In this document: positions 54,477 to 63,686 of the stretch, one piece after another
How positions within the stretch are numbered: position 1 is the stretch's first letter
Layout of the letters: every line of letters starts with the position of its first letter
Source: Pseudarthrobacter sp. NIBRBAC000502770
GTDB lineage: Bacteria > Actinomycetota > Actinomycetes > Actinomycetales > Micrococcaceae
DNA: 64,000 bases
Reading direction: 5' to 3'
Assembly (NCBI RefSeq): GCF_006517815.1
Contig: NZ_CP041198.1
Coordinates: 3,534,001 to 3,598,000, forward strand
Position numbers and translations under genes: made by a program
Notes under the pieces: model-generated
The model's input: the letters and a program-made list of their open reading frames with translations, nothing else
Told to the model about the DNA's origin: nothing
Database searches by the model: none

Positions 54477-55892
54477 ATGACCATCACCCAAACCACCGCA
54501 GACGTCCGGTCCGAACACGACCTGCTCGGCGACCGGGACGTGCCCGCGCACGCCTACTGGGGCGTGCACACGCTCCGGGCCGTGGAAAACTTCCCCATCA
54601 CCGGCCAGAAGCTCTCCTCCAACATGCACCTGGTCCGGGGCCTTGCCGCCGTGAAACTGGCCGCCGCGCGCACCAACCGCGAGCTGGGCCTGCTGGATGC
54701 CGAACGCGCCGAAGCCATCGAGCAAGCCTGCCAGGATGTCATGGCCGGACGCCTTGCCGACCAGTTCGTGGTGGACGTGGTCCAGGGCGGTGCCGGGACG
54801 TCGTCGAACATGAACGCCAACGAGGTCATTGCCAACCGGGCCCTGGAGATCCTGGGCCACCCCAAGGGCGACTACGCGCGGCTTCACCCCAACGACCACG
54901 TCAACCTCAGCCAGTCCACCAACGACGTGTACCCCACGGCCGTGAAGCTGGGCACCATCTTCGCCGCCCGTGAGCTGCTGGCTGCACTCGAAGAACTCGA
55001 GGATGCCTGCGCTGCCAAGGCCATGGAATTCCGCACCGTGGTCAAGATGGGCCGCACCCAGCTGCAGGACGCCGTACCCATGACCCTGGGCCAGGAGTTC
55101 GGCAGCTACGCCGTGACCATCGGCGAGGACCGGCTGCGCCTGGCTGAAGCCGAACTGCTGATCCACGAGATCAACCTGGGCGCCACCGCCATCGGCACTG
55201 GCCTGAACGCCCCCGCCGGCTACGCCGACACAGCCTGCCGGCACCTGGCGGAAATCACCGGACTGCCGCTGGTCACCGCCGTCGACCTCATCGAAGCAAC
55301 CCAGGACGTGGGCGCGTTCGTCCACCTCTCCGGCGTCCTCAAGCGCGTGGCCGTGAAGCTGTCCAAGATCTGCAACGACCTCCGCCTCCTCTCCTCCGGC
55401 CCCCGGGCCGGCTTCGGCGAGATCAACCTGCCGGCCGTCCAGTCGGGGTCCTCCATCATGCCCGGCAAGATCAACCCGGTCATCCCGGAAGTGGTCTCGC
55501 AGGTGGCCTACGAGGTCATCGGCAACGACGTCACCATCACCATGGCCGCCGAAGCCGGGCAGCTGCAGCTCAACGCCTTCGAACCGATCATTGTCCACAG
55601 CCTCCACAAGAGCATCTCCCACCTCGAAGCAGCCTGCCGCACCCTCACGGCCCGCTGCATCAGTGGAATCACCGCCAACACCGACCACCTGCGCCGCACC
55701 GTGGAGCAGTCCATCGGCCTGGTCACCGCATTGAATCCCCACCTCGGCTACGCCACCGCCACTGCCATCGCGCAGGAAGCACTTGCCACCGGCAAGGGCG
55801 TGGCCGAGCTCGTCCTGGAACACGGGCTCCTCACCGACGCCCAGCTCCTGGACCTCCTCAGCCCCGAACGCCTGGCAAACCTCAGCAAGTAG
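54477..55892 (+). CDS. aspA: Aspartate ammonia-lyase
   Basis: 471 residues from the ATG at 54477; an open frame runs further upstream over the asparaginase gene. The fumarase/aspartase signature GSSIMPGKINPV lies near residue 320. Other sites: GGAGTSSNMNANEVIANRA, GRTQLQDAVPMTLGQEF. The enzyme splits aspartate to fumarate and ammonia, feeding the TCA cycle. The upstream asparaginase and downstream permease complete the route. Confidence 0.96.
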   Translation: MTITQTTADVRSEHDLLGDRDVPAHAYWGVHTLRAVENFPITGQKLSSNMHLVRGLAAVKLAAARTNRELGLLDAERAEAIEQACQDVMAGRLADQFVVDVVQGGAGTSSNMNANEVIANRALEILGHPKGDYARLHPNDHVNLSQSTNDVYPTAVKLGTIFAARELLAALEELEDACAAKAMEFRTVVKMGRTQLQDAVPMTLGQEFGSYAVTIGEDRLRLAEAELLIHEINLGATAIGTGLNAPAGYADTACRHLAEITGLPLVTAVDLIEATQDVGAFVHLSGVLKRVAVKLSKICNDLRLLSSGPRAGFGEINLPAVQSGSSIMPGKINPVIPEVVSQVAYEVIGNDVTITMAAEAGQLQLNAFEPIIVHSLHKSISHLEAACRTLTARCISGITANTDHLRRTVEQSIGLVTALNPHLGYATATAIAQEALATGKGVAELVLEHGLLTDAQLLDLLSPERLANLSK

Positions 55893-55919
55893 TCCCCACC
55901 TGCTCCGAAGGACACACCA

Positions 55920-57434
55920 ATGACAAATACTCCCCTTCCCGACCACCTGATTGATGGTGGTCACGCGCATGCGTCCGAGACCTCCCTGCACGCGGAGGAC
56001 AAGGGCTACCACAAGAACCTCAAGCCGCGGCAGATCCAGATGATCGCGATCGGCGGTGCGATCGGTACCGGCCTGTTCCTGGGCGCCGGCGGCCGGCTCA
56101 ACGCGGCCGGCCCGTCCCTGGTCATCGCCTACGCGGTGTGCGGGTTCTTCGCGTTCCTGATCCTGCGCGCCCTGGGCGAACTGGTCCTGCACCGGCCCTC
56201 ATCGGGCTCGTTCGTTTCCTACGCCCGCGAATTCTTCGGCGAAAAAGCCGCGTTCGTCTCCGGCTGGTTCTACTGGATCAACTGGGCCACCACCACCATC
56301 GTGGACATCACCGCCGCCGCCCTCTACATGCACTTCTTCGGCAACTACATCCCCTGGATGGCCGACGTCCCGCAGTGGGCCTGGGCACTGACCGCCCTCC
56401 TCGTCGTCCTGGCCCTGAACCTGGTCTCCGTGAAAGTCTTCGGCGAAATGGAATTCTGGTTCGCCCTCATCAAAGTCGCCGCCCTCGTCGCGTTCCTGAT
56501 CATCGGCACCTACTTCGTCATCTTCGGCACCCCCGTCGACGGCCAGCAGGTCGGCATCAGCCTCCTGTCCGACAACGGCGGAATCTTCCCCAACGGCCTG
56601 CTCCCCATGATCATCCTCATGCAGGGCGTCCTCTTCGCCTACGCCTCCATCGAACTCGTCGGCACCGCCGCCGGCGAAACCGAAAACCCCGAAAAAATCA
56701 TGCCCAAAGCCATCAACTCCGTGGTCTTCCGCATCGCCGTGTTCTACGTCGGCTCCGTCATCCTCCTCGCCCTGCTGCTGCCCTTCACCTCCTACCAAAA
56801 AGGCGTCAGCCCCTTCGTGACGTTCTTCGGCTCCATCGGCGTCCAGGGCGTGGACGTCATCATGAACCTCGTCGTCCTCACCGCCGCCCTGTCCTCCCTG
56901 AACGCCGGACTCTACTCCACCGGCCGGATCCTGCGCTCCATGTCCGTCAACGGCTCCGCCCCCAAATTCGCCTCCCGCATGAACAAAGCAGGCGTCCCCT
57001 ACGGCGGCATCGCCATCACCGCCACCGTCTCCCTCCTCGGCGTCCCCCTGAACTACCTCGTCCCCGCCGAAGCCTTCGAAATCGTCCTCAACATCGCCTC
57101 CGTCGGCATCATCATGACCTGGGCCACCATCGTGCTCTGCCAAATCCAACTCAAACGCTGGGCCGACAAAGGCTGGGTCGAACGCCCCACCTTCCGCATG
57201 TTCGGCGCCCCCTACACCGGCTACCTCTCCCTGCTCTTCCTCATCGGCGTCCTGGCCATGGTCTTCATCGACTCACCCCTGACCATGCTCGTCACCGCCA
57301 TCGCCTCCATCCTCATGGTCGCCGGCTGGTACGCCTGCCGCACCCGCATCCGCCACATCGCCGAAACCCGCGACGGCTACACCGGCACGTCCCCGGTAGT
57401 CGCCAACGCGCCGGCTGACACCTTCAAGAAGTAG
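55920..57434 (+). CDS. ansP: Amino acid permease, likely L-asparagine permease
   Basis: 504 residues, 12 helices, APC family. Family stretches are [39 protein letters not shown] and [22 protein letters not shown]. Context with asparaginase and aspartase points to asparagine uptake (AnsP type). It starts 27 nt after aspA. From about 56240 Lys and Glu codons switch to AAA and GAA, and Pro is CCC-rich, until the last few codons, unlike the first 300 nt; see findings. A strong terminator follows at 57451-57499. Confidence 0.92.
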   Translation: MTNTPLPDHLIDGGHAHASETSLHAEDKGYHKNLKPRQIQMIAIGGAIGTGLFLGAGGRLNAAGPSLVIAYAVCGFFAFLILRALGELVLHRPSSGSFVSYAREFFGEKAAFVSGWFYWINWATTTIVDITAAALYMHFFGNYIPWMADVPQWAWALTALLVVLALNLVSVKVFGEMEFWFALIKVAALVAFLIIGTYFVIFGTPVDGQQVGISLLSDNGGIFPNGLLPMIILMQGVLFAYASIELVGTAAGETENPEKIMPKAINSVVFRIAVFYVGSVILLALLLPFTSYQKGVSPFVTFFGSIGVQGVDVIMNLVVLTAALSSLNAGLYSTGRILRSMSVNGSAPKFASRMNKAGVPYGGIAITATVSLLGVPLNYLVPAEAFEIVLNIASVGIIMTWATIVLCQIQLKRWADKGWVERPTFRMFGAPYTGYLSLLFLIGVLAMVFIDSPLTMLVTAIASILMVAGWYACRTRIRHIAETRDGYTGTSPVVANAPADTFKK

Positions 57435-57450
57435 CTGCCGCAAGACGTCC

Positions 57451-57499
57451 GACGGCGGCACCCGGGTTCTGGAATTCGCAGAACCCGGGTGCCGCCGTC
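57451..57499. terminator. Bidirectional terminator between ansP and ggt
   Basis: Perfect 19-bp stem (57451-57469 with 57481-57499), 11-nt loop, followed by GGGGTTTAAGG. It lies between two converging genes and would serve both. Confidence 0.85.
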
Positions 57500-57524
57500 G
57501 GGGTTTAAGGGCAGTTCCCGGCCG

Positions 57525-59378
57525 TCACTTGGACGGCTTGACCACCAACGCTGACCCTCCGCCGCGCCTTACCGGCTCGGCTGCGGCCAGGGTGCGCCCG
57601 TCCTCGAGGAATTCGATGGCGGTGGCCGCCCCAATCTCCGAGGCGGAAGTTCCCGGGGCACCGGCCGCCATAAACGTGTGGCCATAGCGGGCCGCCAGGA
57701 CCTTGCCTGACGGGGAGTCAATGAAGGCCTGTTCCGCTGTCACATTGGCGGTATTCCGCTGGGACGCACGGGGGGCCGCGATGGCGTCCGGGATGCTCAT
57801 GCCCAGGTCAATGCGGTTGACGATCGTCTGCAGGACGGTGGTGATGATGGTGGAACCGCCCGGTGAGCCCAGTGCCAGGAACGGCTTGCCGTCCTCCAGC
57901 AGGATGGTGGGGGACATGGACGAACGCGGCCGCTTGCCCGGCTCGATCCGGTTGGGATCGGCCTTGTCGTACACGGCTGAGAAGTCCGTGAGCTCGTTGT
58001 TCAGGATGAACCCGCGTCCGGGAACCACCATGCCGGAGCCGCCGGTCTGTTCAATGGTCAGCGTGTACTCCACCACGTTGCCCCACTTGTCCGACACGGT
58101 CATGTTGGTGGTGTTGATGTTTTCCGTGTCCTTCTCGTCCTCGGCAGCGGCAGGTTTCACCGGGCAGGTTCCGTCGTAGTTGCTGACGTCACCTGGCAGC
58201 ACCGGCTTGGTTGCGGCATGGGTGGGATCAAGCTCGCAGGCGCGTTCCTTGCCGAAGATGGGATCCGTCAGGGCCTTGGTGGGCACCTTCACAAACGCCG
58301 GGTCCCCCACGTACTTGGCACGGTCCGCAAAAGCCAGCGCGCTGGCCTCGAGGTAGTGGTGCAGCACTGCAGGCTGGTCCCTTTTCAGTCCCGGCAGGTC
58401 GAACACGTCCAGGATGTTCAGCGATTCGCCCACCGTGGTGCCGCCGCTGCTGGAAGGCGCCATGCCGTAGACGTCGTAGCCCCGGTAGTTCACATGCGTT
58501 GGGTCCTGGTCCAGGGCTTTGTAGTGCTCCAGGTCCTCCTCGGTCATCGAGCCTTTGGGGACTGGGAGGGTGGTGTCCTTGGACTTGGGCGGGTTCTGCA
58601 CGGTGTTGGCGATCTCCTTGGCCAGCGGTCCGTTGTAGAACGCGTCCATTCCCTTGTCTGCCAATAGCCGGTAGGTGTCTGCGAGGTCGGGGTTCTTCAG
58701 GACTGATCCTACGGCGGGCGCCTCGCCGCCCGGAAGGTAGATCTCGCTGGTGGCGGGGAAAGCGGAGAAGCGGACCTTGTTCTCTGTGGTCTGAAGATTG
58801 AACGTCTTGTCCACCACGAATCCGCGGTCAGCGACCCCAATGGCAGGTTCCAGCGCCTTCTTCAGGCTGAACTTCCCCCAACGCTCCAGCGCGCGTTCCC
58901 ACGTGGCGGGCGTTCCCGGGACGCCCACCGAGACGCCGCTGGTGACGAGTTCTGGCGTGAAGTTGTAAGGTTTGCCGGTCTTCGGATCGATAAAGGCATC
59001 ATGGGTGATGCCCGCCGGCGCCGTTTCCCGCCCATCGATGGTGCTGACTTTCCCGGACTTCGCGTCGTAGTAGACGAAGTAACCGCCACCGCCAATTCCG
59101 GCGCTGTACGGTTCGGTGACCCCCAGGGTGGCTGCCGCGGCTACGGCGGCATCAACGGCATTTCCGCCATGCCTGAGGACATCGATGGCCGCCGCTGACG
59201 CTTCCGGGTCCACAGTACTCACCGCGCCGCCGTAACCGGTGGCCGTGGGGTTCTTGTCGGTGTGGCGCCCGTCGCCTTCATGCGGGTTTGTCGCGACTGC
59301 GGGGCTGACGGCCCCCGTGGTGACGCTTATGGCCAGCGCGGCAGTAACAGCTGCGAGCCGGCGTCCGAAATGTGGCAT
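57525..59378 (-). CDS. ggt: Secreted gamma-glutamyltransferase
   Basis: 617 residues. Signal peptide 1-30 (ending in AVAT). The family starts with TGYGGAVSTVDPEAS. The self-cleaving and catalytic threonine is T423 in NTTNMTVSD, followed by the glutamate-binding GSGMVVPGRGFILNNEL and SMSPTILLEDGKP. The proenzyme splits before T423 into two chains. It cleaves gamma-glutamyl compounds such as glutathione outside the cell. It shares the 90-nt divergent region with ldh. Confidence 0.95.
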   Translation of the reverse strand: MPHFGRRLAAVTAALAISVTTGAVSPAVATNPHEGDGRHTDKNPTATGYGGAVSTVDPEASAAAIDVLRHGGNAVDAAVAAAATLGVTEPYSAGIGGGGYFVYYDAKSGKVSTIDGRETAPAGITHDAFIDPKTGKPYNFTPELVTSGVSVGVPGTPATWERALERWGKFSLKKALEPAIGVADRGFVVDKTFNLQTTENKVRFSAFPATSEIYLPGGEAPAVGSVLKNPDLADTYRLLADKGMDAFYNGPLAKEIANTVQNPPKSKDTTLPVPKGSMTEEDLEHYKALDQDPTHVNYRGYDVYGMAPSSSGGTTVGESLNILDVFDLPGLKRDQPAVLHHYLEASALAFADRAKYVGDPAFVKVPTKALTDPIFGKERACELDPTHAATKPVLPGDVSNYDGTCPVKPAAAEDEKDTENINTTNMTVSDKWGNVVEYTLTIEQTGGSGMVVPGRGFILNNELTDFSAVYDKADPNRIEPGKRPRSSMSPTILLEDGKPFLALGSPGGSTIITTVLQTIVNRIDLGMSIPDAIAAPRASQRNTANVTAEQAFIDSPSGKVLAARYGHTFMAAGAPGTSASEIGAATAIEFLEDGRTLAAAEPVRRGGGSALVVKPSK

Positions 59379-59468
59379 GGTGGCTCCTAAATGGGGGTTT
59401 GAGTGATGTGGGCCACGCTACTCTTCGGGTAGGACACACTCAACGGCTCCGGAAAGGAAGGGTGCACC

Positions 59469-60416
59469 ATGGCAGGATCCAAGCTCGCGGTGGTAGGCGC
59501 GGGAAGCGTCGGAACCTCGCTGGCGTACGCAGCATTGATCCGCGGCTCTGCCAGCAACATCGCACTGTTCGATGTCAACGCGCCCAAGGCGGAGGCTGAA
59601 GCCCTGGACCTTGCCCATGGCAGCCAGTTCGCCGCGGCGTCGGCCACCGTAACAGGCGGCGGGGACATCGCCGTTACGGAAGGCGCCGACGTCGTGGTCA
59701 TCACGGCCGGCGCCAAGCAGAACCCCGGCCAGAGCCGGCTGGACCTGGCCGGCACCAATGTGCGGATCCTGGAGCAGTTGATGCCGCCGCTGCTGGAGCA
59801 GGCACCGGATGCTGTCTATGTCCTGGTGACCAACCCGTGCGATGTCCTGACGGTGGCCGCGCAGCGGATTTCCGGACTGCCCCCGGAGCGGATCTTCTCC
59901 TCCGGAACGGTACTGGACACGTCCCGGCTGCGCTGGCTGTTGGCCCGCCGGGCAGGGGTCTCCGTCACCAGCGTCCACGCCAGCATGGTGGGCGAGCACG
60001 GTGACACCGAGTTCCCGCTGTGGTCCGGCGCCACCATCGGCCCGGTGCCGATCCGCGATTGGACGGTTGGCGGGGAACGGATCTTCACGCCCGAATCCCT
60101 CACTGGCGCCGCCAAGGAAGTGGTGCAGGCCGCTTACAAGGTCATCGCGGGCAAGGGGGCCACGAACTACGCCATCGGCCTCTCCGGCGCCCGCATCGTG
60201 GAAGCGCTGCTCCGCGACGACAACGCCGTCCTGCCCGTTTCCACGGTCCTGTCGGGGCTCTACGGGATCTCCGGGGTGGCGCTGTCCCTGCCCAGCGTGG
60301 TGGGCCGCGGCGGCGTGCACCGGGTTCTTGAGACACCCATGGACGACGACGAGCTGGCAGCACTGCGTCACTCTGCGGACACCCTGCGGCACTCCATGGA
60401 CGCGCTGGGCCTGTGA
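59469..60416 (+). CDS. ldh: L-lactate dehydrogenase
   Basis: 315 residues. Rossmann loop GAGSVGTSLAYAAL. Specificity Gln84 sits in AGAKQNPGQSRLDL; a Gln here (not Arg) signals lactate over malate. Arg90 and catalytic His178 (GEHGDTEF) are present. It interconverts pyruvate and L-lactate with NADH. A GGAAAGGAAGG site precedes the ATG. Malate dehydrogenase is ruled out by the Gln. Confidence 0.93.
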   Translation: MAGSKLAVVGAGSVGTSLAYAALIRGSASNIALFDVNAPKAEAEALDLAHGSQFAAASATVTGGGDIAVTEGADVVVITAGAKQNPGQSRLDLAGTNVRILEQLMPPLLEQAPDAVYVLVTNPCDVLTVAAQRISGLPPERIFSSGTVLDTSRLRWLLARRAGVSVTSVHASMVGEHGDTEFPLWSGATIGPVPIRDWTVGGERIFTPESLTGAAKEVVQAAYKVIAGKGATNYAIGLSGARIVEALLRDDNAVLPVSTVLSGLYGISGVALSLPSVVGRGGVHRVLETPMDDDELAALRHSADTLRHSMDALGL

Positions 60417-60536
60417 GTGGACGTCATGCAACGCCGCCGCAACCCTCCCGGGCGGCGGCTTCGCATAAGCTCACTTCCAGGTGCCAAACGCTGGCCCACC
60501 GGGACTGGCTCGACGACGAACCAACAGGAGTAACGC

Positions 60537-61853
60537 ATGACCAACTGGCGGATCAGGGATTTCCATTCGGCGGACCTGGACGGGATCCTGCACCTGTGGG
60601 AGACGCTGAAGGCCAACAACGTGGAGCCCGTCTATGCCCTGTCCGAGGTCCTCGCCTCCTGCGAAAAAGACCATGCAGTGGTGGCGGTGCTGGGTGAGCA
60701 GGTGGTGGGCGCCGCCGTCGGGCGGGCCGCCCACGACCAGGGCTGGATTGTCTTCCTCGCCACCCTGCCCGAATACCGGGGCCGCGGCATCGGCACCTCG
60801 CTGCTGGCCGCCGTCGAAAACCGGATGGCCCCGCATGGCCTGAACAAGCTCTCGGCGCTGATGCCGGAATCCGAAACCCGGGTGGAGGCGTTCCTGGGCC
60901 GCGGCTTCGCGCTCAAGAAGAACCTCCGCTACTTCGAACGCACCATCCCGGTCCAGCGGCAGGAGCTCGGTGCCCTCGGCCAGCTCGGCGGCCGGGTCCT
61001 GGCACGCGACCTGTGGGAAAACGTGGCGGGGATGCGCAAGGAAAAGGAACTGCTCGAACGCCGCCTGGTGCTTCCACTCGCCGAGGCAGACCTGGCCGAT
61101 GAATTCGGCGTGGTGCCGCCGCGCGCCGTCGTCCTGTTCGGCCCGCCAGGCACCGGCAAGACCACCTTCGCCAAGGCCATCGCGTCCCGGCTCGAATGGC
61201 CGTTCGTGGAAGTGTTCCCCTCCCGGCTGGCCGGTGATCCCCAGGGCCTGGCCGGCGCACTGCGCGAAACCTTCCTGGAAATCGCCGAGTTGGAGCACGC
61301 GGTGGTGTTCATCGACGAGGTGGAGGAAATCGCCTCGCAACGGGCCGGGGACCCGCCGTCGCCGCTGCAGGGCGTGACCAACGAGCTGCTCAAGATCATC
61401 CCGGCGTTCCGCGAACAGCCCGGCAGGCTCCTGGTCTGCGCCACCAACTTCATCCGCGCCCTGGACTCTGCATTCCTGCGCCACGGCCGGTTCGACTACG
61501 TCATCCCCATCGGGTTGCCGGACCGGCAGGCACGCGAAGCCATGTGGCAGCGCTTCATCCCCGCCACCGTGGTGGACGGCGTGGACGTGGAACTCCTGGT
61601 GGAGCGCACCGAGGGTTTCTCCCCGGCGGATATCGAGTACGCCGCCCGGAGCGCGTCACAGCGGGCACTGGAAAAGGCAGTGTACGACGACGGCGGGCTG
61701 GCCTCGGGGGGCGATGTGTCCGTCCGTGAGGCGGTGCGGAAGGGCCCTTCCACCCAGGACTACCTGGACGCCATCGGTGACACCCGGACCACCGTGAGCG
61801 CTGAAGTGCAGGCGGATTTCCTTGAGGACATCGAGGCGCTGGGGCGGGTCTAG
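60537..61853 (+). CDS. GNAT acetyltransferase-AAA+ ATPase fusion protein
   Basis: 438 residues. The N-terminal GNAT domain (about 1-140) has the acetyl-CoA loop YRGRGIGT at 80-87. The AAA+ domain starts near 190: Walker A GPPGTGKT at 202-209, Walker B VVFIDE at 256-261, sensor CATNF, and an Arg-finger stretch RHGRFDYVIPIGLPDRQAREA. The C-terminal lid is SPADIEYAARSASQRALEKA. The AAA part resembles the ATP-dependent proteases and spastin-like group but has no peptidase. A fusion of a transferase with an unfoldase-like motor is unusual; the pairing suggests acetylation of a remodelled target, but this is inference. AGGAG site before the ATG. Confidence 0.85.
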   Translation: MTNWRIRDFHSADLDGILHLWETLKANNVEPVYALSEVLASCEKDHAVVAVLGEQVVGAAVGRAAHDQGWIVFLATLPEYRGRGIGTSLLAAVENRMAPHGLNKLSALMPESETRVEAFLGRGFALKKNLRYFERTIPVQRQELGALGQLGGRVLARDLWENVAGMRKEKELLERRLVLPLAEADLADEFGVVPPRAVVLFGPPGTGKTTFAKAIASRLEWPFVEVFPSRLAGDPQGLAGALRETFLEIAELEHAVVFIDEVEEIASQRAGDPPSPLQGVTNELLKIIPAFREQPGRLLVCATNFIRALDSAFLRHGRFDYVIPIGLPDRQAREAMWQRFIPATVVDGVDVELLVERTEGFSPADIEYAARSASQRALEKAVYDDGGLASGGDVSVREAVRKGPSTQDYLDAIGDTRTTVSAEVQADFLEDIEALGRV

Positions 61854-62464
61854 CTCCCGGAACCGGAGTCGTACCGGAGGTTTTCGTAGTCCGTGTCGTC
61901 GGCCTCGTCCAGCTGGGCGTCGAATTCCTCAAGCAACCATGGGTTGGCCCGGGCCAGGATCTTCCGGACTTCTTCCACCTCTACGGCGGCATACAGCACG
62001 GGCCTGGCATCACGGTACTTGGTGACCGGAGGCTTGTCCGGCCACTTCGCCGCGAGCGCCTGGACACGTTCCGGCAGCGAATTGTGGGCATTGTCGGCGA
62101 TCTTGACCAGGGCGGCGTCATGGTCCTGGGCGATCTCGAGCATGCCGGCCTGGTAATCATCCGGGTTGCTGTGCAGTCGGTTAGTGACGCGCTCGATGAT
62201 GTCCACCGAACGCTCCGGGACCCCCATGTCCAGCAGTGCCTGGCGGGTGATAGGTGTGTCCTCGGCGATGTCGTGGAGATACCCGGCGATCCGGATCTCG
62301 TCGTCGAAGTCCGCCAGGGCATCGCCCACGGCAAGGACGTGCTCCCGGTACGGGCGCTTCAGCTTGTCCTTTTGCCTGTTGTGGGCCACTTCGGCCAGGA
62401 CCTTGGCTGTTTCCACCGTAAACCTGGGTGCGGGGTTCTGCTCCGGAAAGTGCTCGCGTGACAT
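61850..62464 (-). CDS. HD domain phosphohydrolase
   Basis: 204 residues. HD motif residues: H42 (YREHVLAVG), H64-D65 (GYLHDIAEDTP) and a later KIADNAHNSLPERV. The pattern is close to SpoT/MESH1-type hydrolases, which remove pyrophosphate from (p)ppGpp, but a role is not proven. Acidic C-terminus. It converges with the GNAT-AAA gene (4-nt overlap at the 3' ends) and is 9 nt from gluQ. Confidence 0.85.
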   Translation of the reverse strand: MSREHFPEQNPAPRFTVETAKVLAEVAHNRQKDKLKRPYREHVLAVGDALADFDDEIRIAGYLHDIAEDTPITRQALLDMGVPERSVDIIERVTNRLHSNPDDYQAGMLEIAQDHDAALVKIADNAHNSLPERVQALAAKWPDKPPVTKYRDARPVLYAAVEVEEVRKILARANPWLLEEFDAQLDEADDTDYENLRYDSGSGS

Positions 62465-62473
62465 GCACTAAGC

Positions 62474-63370
62474 CTAGGGCGTGGTTGCCGCCTTGGGTGT
62501 CCACACCCAAGGTTCCCGGGGCAGGGCTCCGGGGCGGAAGGCCGGCAACGCCTGCCCCAGCGTCCCGCCCGGCAGTCCGACGGACGCCAGCAGCCTGTCC
62601 CGGACCTCCCCTGCCGCCACCCCGGTCTTCGCCAGGTCAGCGAGCGTGACCGCACCGTCACGCTTGGCCAGCCGCACGCCGTCGTGGTTCACCACAAGGG
62701 GAACATGCGCATATTCCGGTATTCGAATATTCAAGAGGCTTGCGAGATACGCCTGGCGGGGGGTGGACGGGAGCAAGTCATCACCGCGGACCACCTGGTC
62801 TATGCCCTGTTCGGCATCGTCCACCACCACGGCAAGGTTATAGGCCGTGACGCCGTCGTTGCGCCGCAGCACAAAGTCGTCCACTACCCCCGTGAACTGT
62901 CCGCGGAGGACATCCGTCACGGTGAACTCCGCGACGCCGGCCCGCAGGCGGAGGGCGGCGGGCCGGACGGAACGCTTGAACTCCAGCTCCGCGCGGTCCA
63001 GGTTTCGGCAGGTTCCCGGGTAGGCGCCCTGCGGGGCATGCGGCGCGGACGCCGCCTCCTGGATCTCCCGGCGGGTGCAGAAACACTCGTACGTGAGGCC
63101 CGCCCGCGTGAGCCGGGTGATTGCCTCGGCATAGAGGGGCCCCCGGGCCGTCTGCCTCACCACGTCGCCGTCCCAGGTGACGCCGATGGCGGCCAAGTCC
63201 CGTAACTGCTCCGCCTCCGCCCCGGCGCGGGCACGGTCGAGGTCCTCCACCCGCAACAGGAAGGCCCGGCCGGTGGAGCGGGCGAAGAGCCAGGCGAGCA
63301 TGGCGGTGCGGAGGTTCCCGATATGTAGTTCGCCGGAGGGGCTGGGGGCGAAGCGGCCGGCGGAGGTCAT
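62474..63370 (-). CDS. gluQ: Glutamyl-Q tRNA(Asp) synthetase
   Basis: 298 residues, short for a glutamyl-tRNA synthetase and of GluQRS type. HIGH-like HIGN at 16-19, zinc-ligand CFC (about 97-99) with YPGTCR, and a KMSKS-like RLAKRDGA. No anticodon domain. It charges glutamate onto queuosine-34 of tRNA(Asp). Next to the HD gene on the same strand. Confidence 0.93.
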   Translation of the reverse strand: MTSAGRFAPSPSGELHIGNLRTAMLAWLFARSTGRAFLLRVEDLDRARAGAEAEQLRDLAAIGVTWDGDVVRQTARGPLYAEAITRLTRAGLTYECFCTRREIQEAASAPHAPQGAYPGTCRNLDRAELEFKRSVRPAALRLRAGVAEFTVTDVLRGQFTGVVDDFVLRRNDGVTAYNLAVVVDDAEQGIDQVVRGDDLLPSTPRQAYLASLLNIRIPEYAHVPLVVNHDGVRLAKRDGAVTLADLAKTGVAAGEVRDRLLASVGLPGGTLGQALPAFRPGALPREPWVWTPKAATTP

Positions 63371-63394
63371 GAACCAACCCTAGACCGAACGACA

Positions 63395-63454
63395 CAAGAG
63401 CCCCTCAGCTACCGATGACAGCGGAATCCGACGTCGGTAACCCAGGGGCTCTTG
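63395..63454. terminator. Nested hairpin between gluQ and lrp-like gene
   Basis: Outer 11-bp stem (63395-63405 with 63444-63454) and an inner TACCGA/TCGGTA stem. The direction is unclear since the flanking genes are divergent; it may be a structured RNA or a remnant element. Confidence 0.35.
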
Positions 63455-63640
63455 CCGTGTTTGCAGAGTGAGCATGGTGTGAACAAGCCTCATTCAGCGG
63501 CGGCCTCCTTGCGGGAGGCGGTGTCCAGGGTGCGGGTGGTGTGCCGGGAAACCTGTAAGCCTGCGGGTTCGAGCGGTAGCTTTTGCCCTTATTGCCACCA
63601 TTCCAACAGACCACCTACAGTTGGTACAACAAGCAGGACT

Positions 63641-63661
63641 TTGGTTAGTCATACTGATCAA
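63641..63661. promoter_or_regulatory. Imperfect palindrome, possible Lrp/AsnC site
   Basis: TTGGTTAG-N5-CTGATCAA is an inverted repeat with 6 of 8 positions matching, 26 nt upstream of the lrp-like GTG. Lrp/AsnC genes are often self-regulated at such sites. Confidence 0.35.
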
Positions 63662-63686
63662 TTTCTTACGCGGGAGCAGGCAGGAA

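Larger units (their letters stand above)
63371..63686. other. Intergenic region upstream of lrp-like gene
   Basis: About 316 nt. It holds a nested hairpin (63395-63405 with 63444-63454, outer stem CAAGAGCCCCT; inner TACCGA/TCGGTA) and an Lrp-like palindrome at 63641-63661. Short ORFs on both strands have no support. No tRNA is visible. Confidence 0.5.

Noticed and set aside
54261..56192. 643-residue minus-strand ORF across aspA and ansP
   Set aside because: Antisense to strong genes, no start site or domain; arises from high third-base GC.
56199..57149. 316-residue minus-strand ORF opposite ansP
   Set aside because: Gly/Asp-rich low-complexity shadow created by the C-rich codons of ansP.
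63540..63590. tRNA- or tmRNA-like fold near GCGGGTTCGAGC
   Set aside because: The flanking bases do not pair into a T-stem or acceptor stem.
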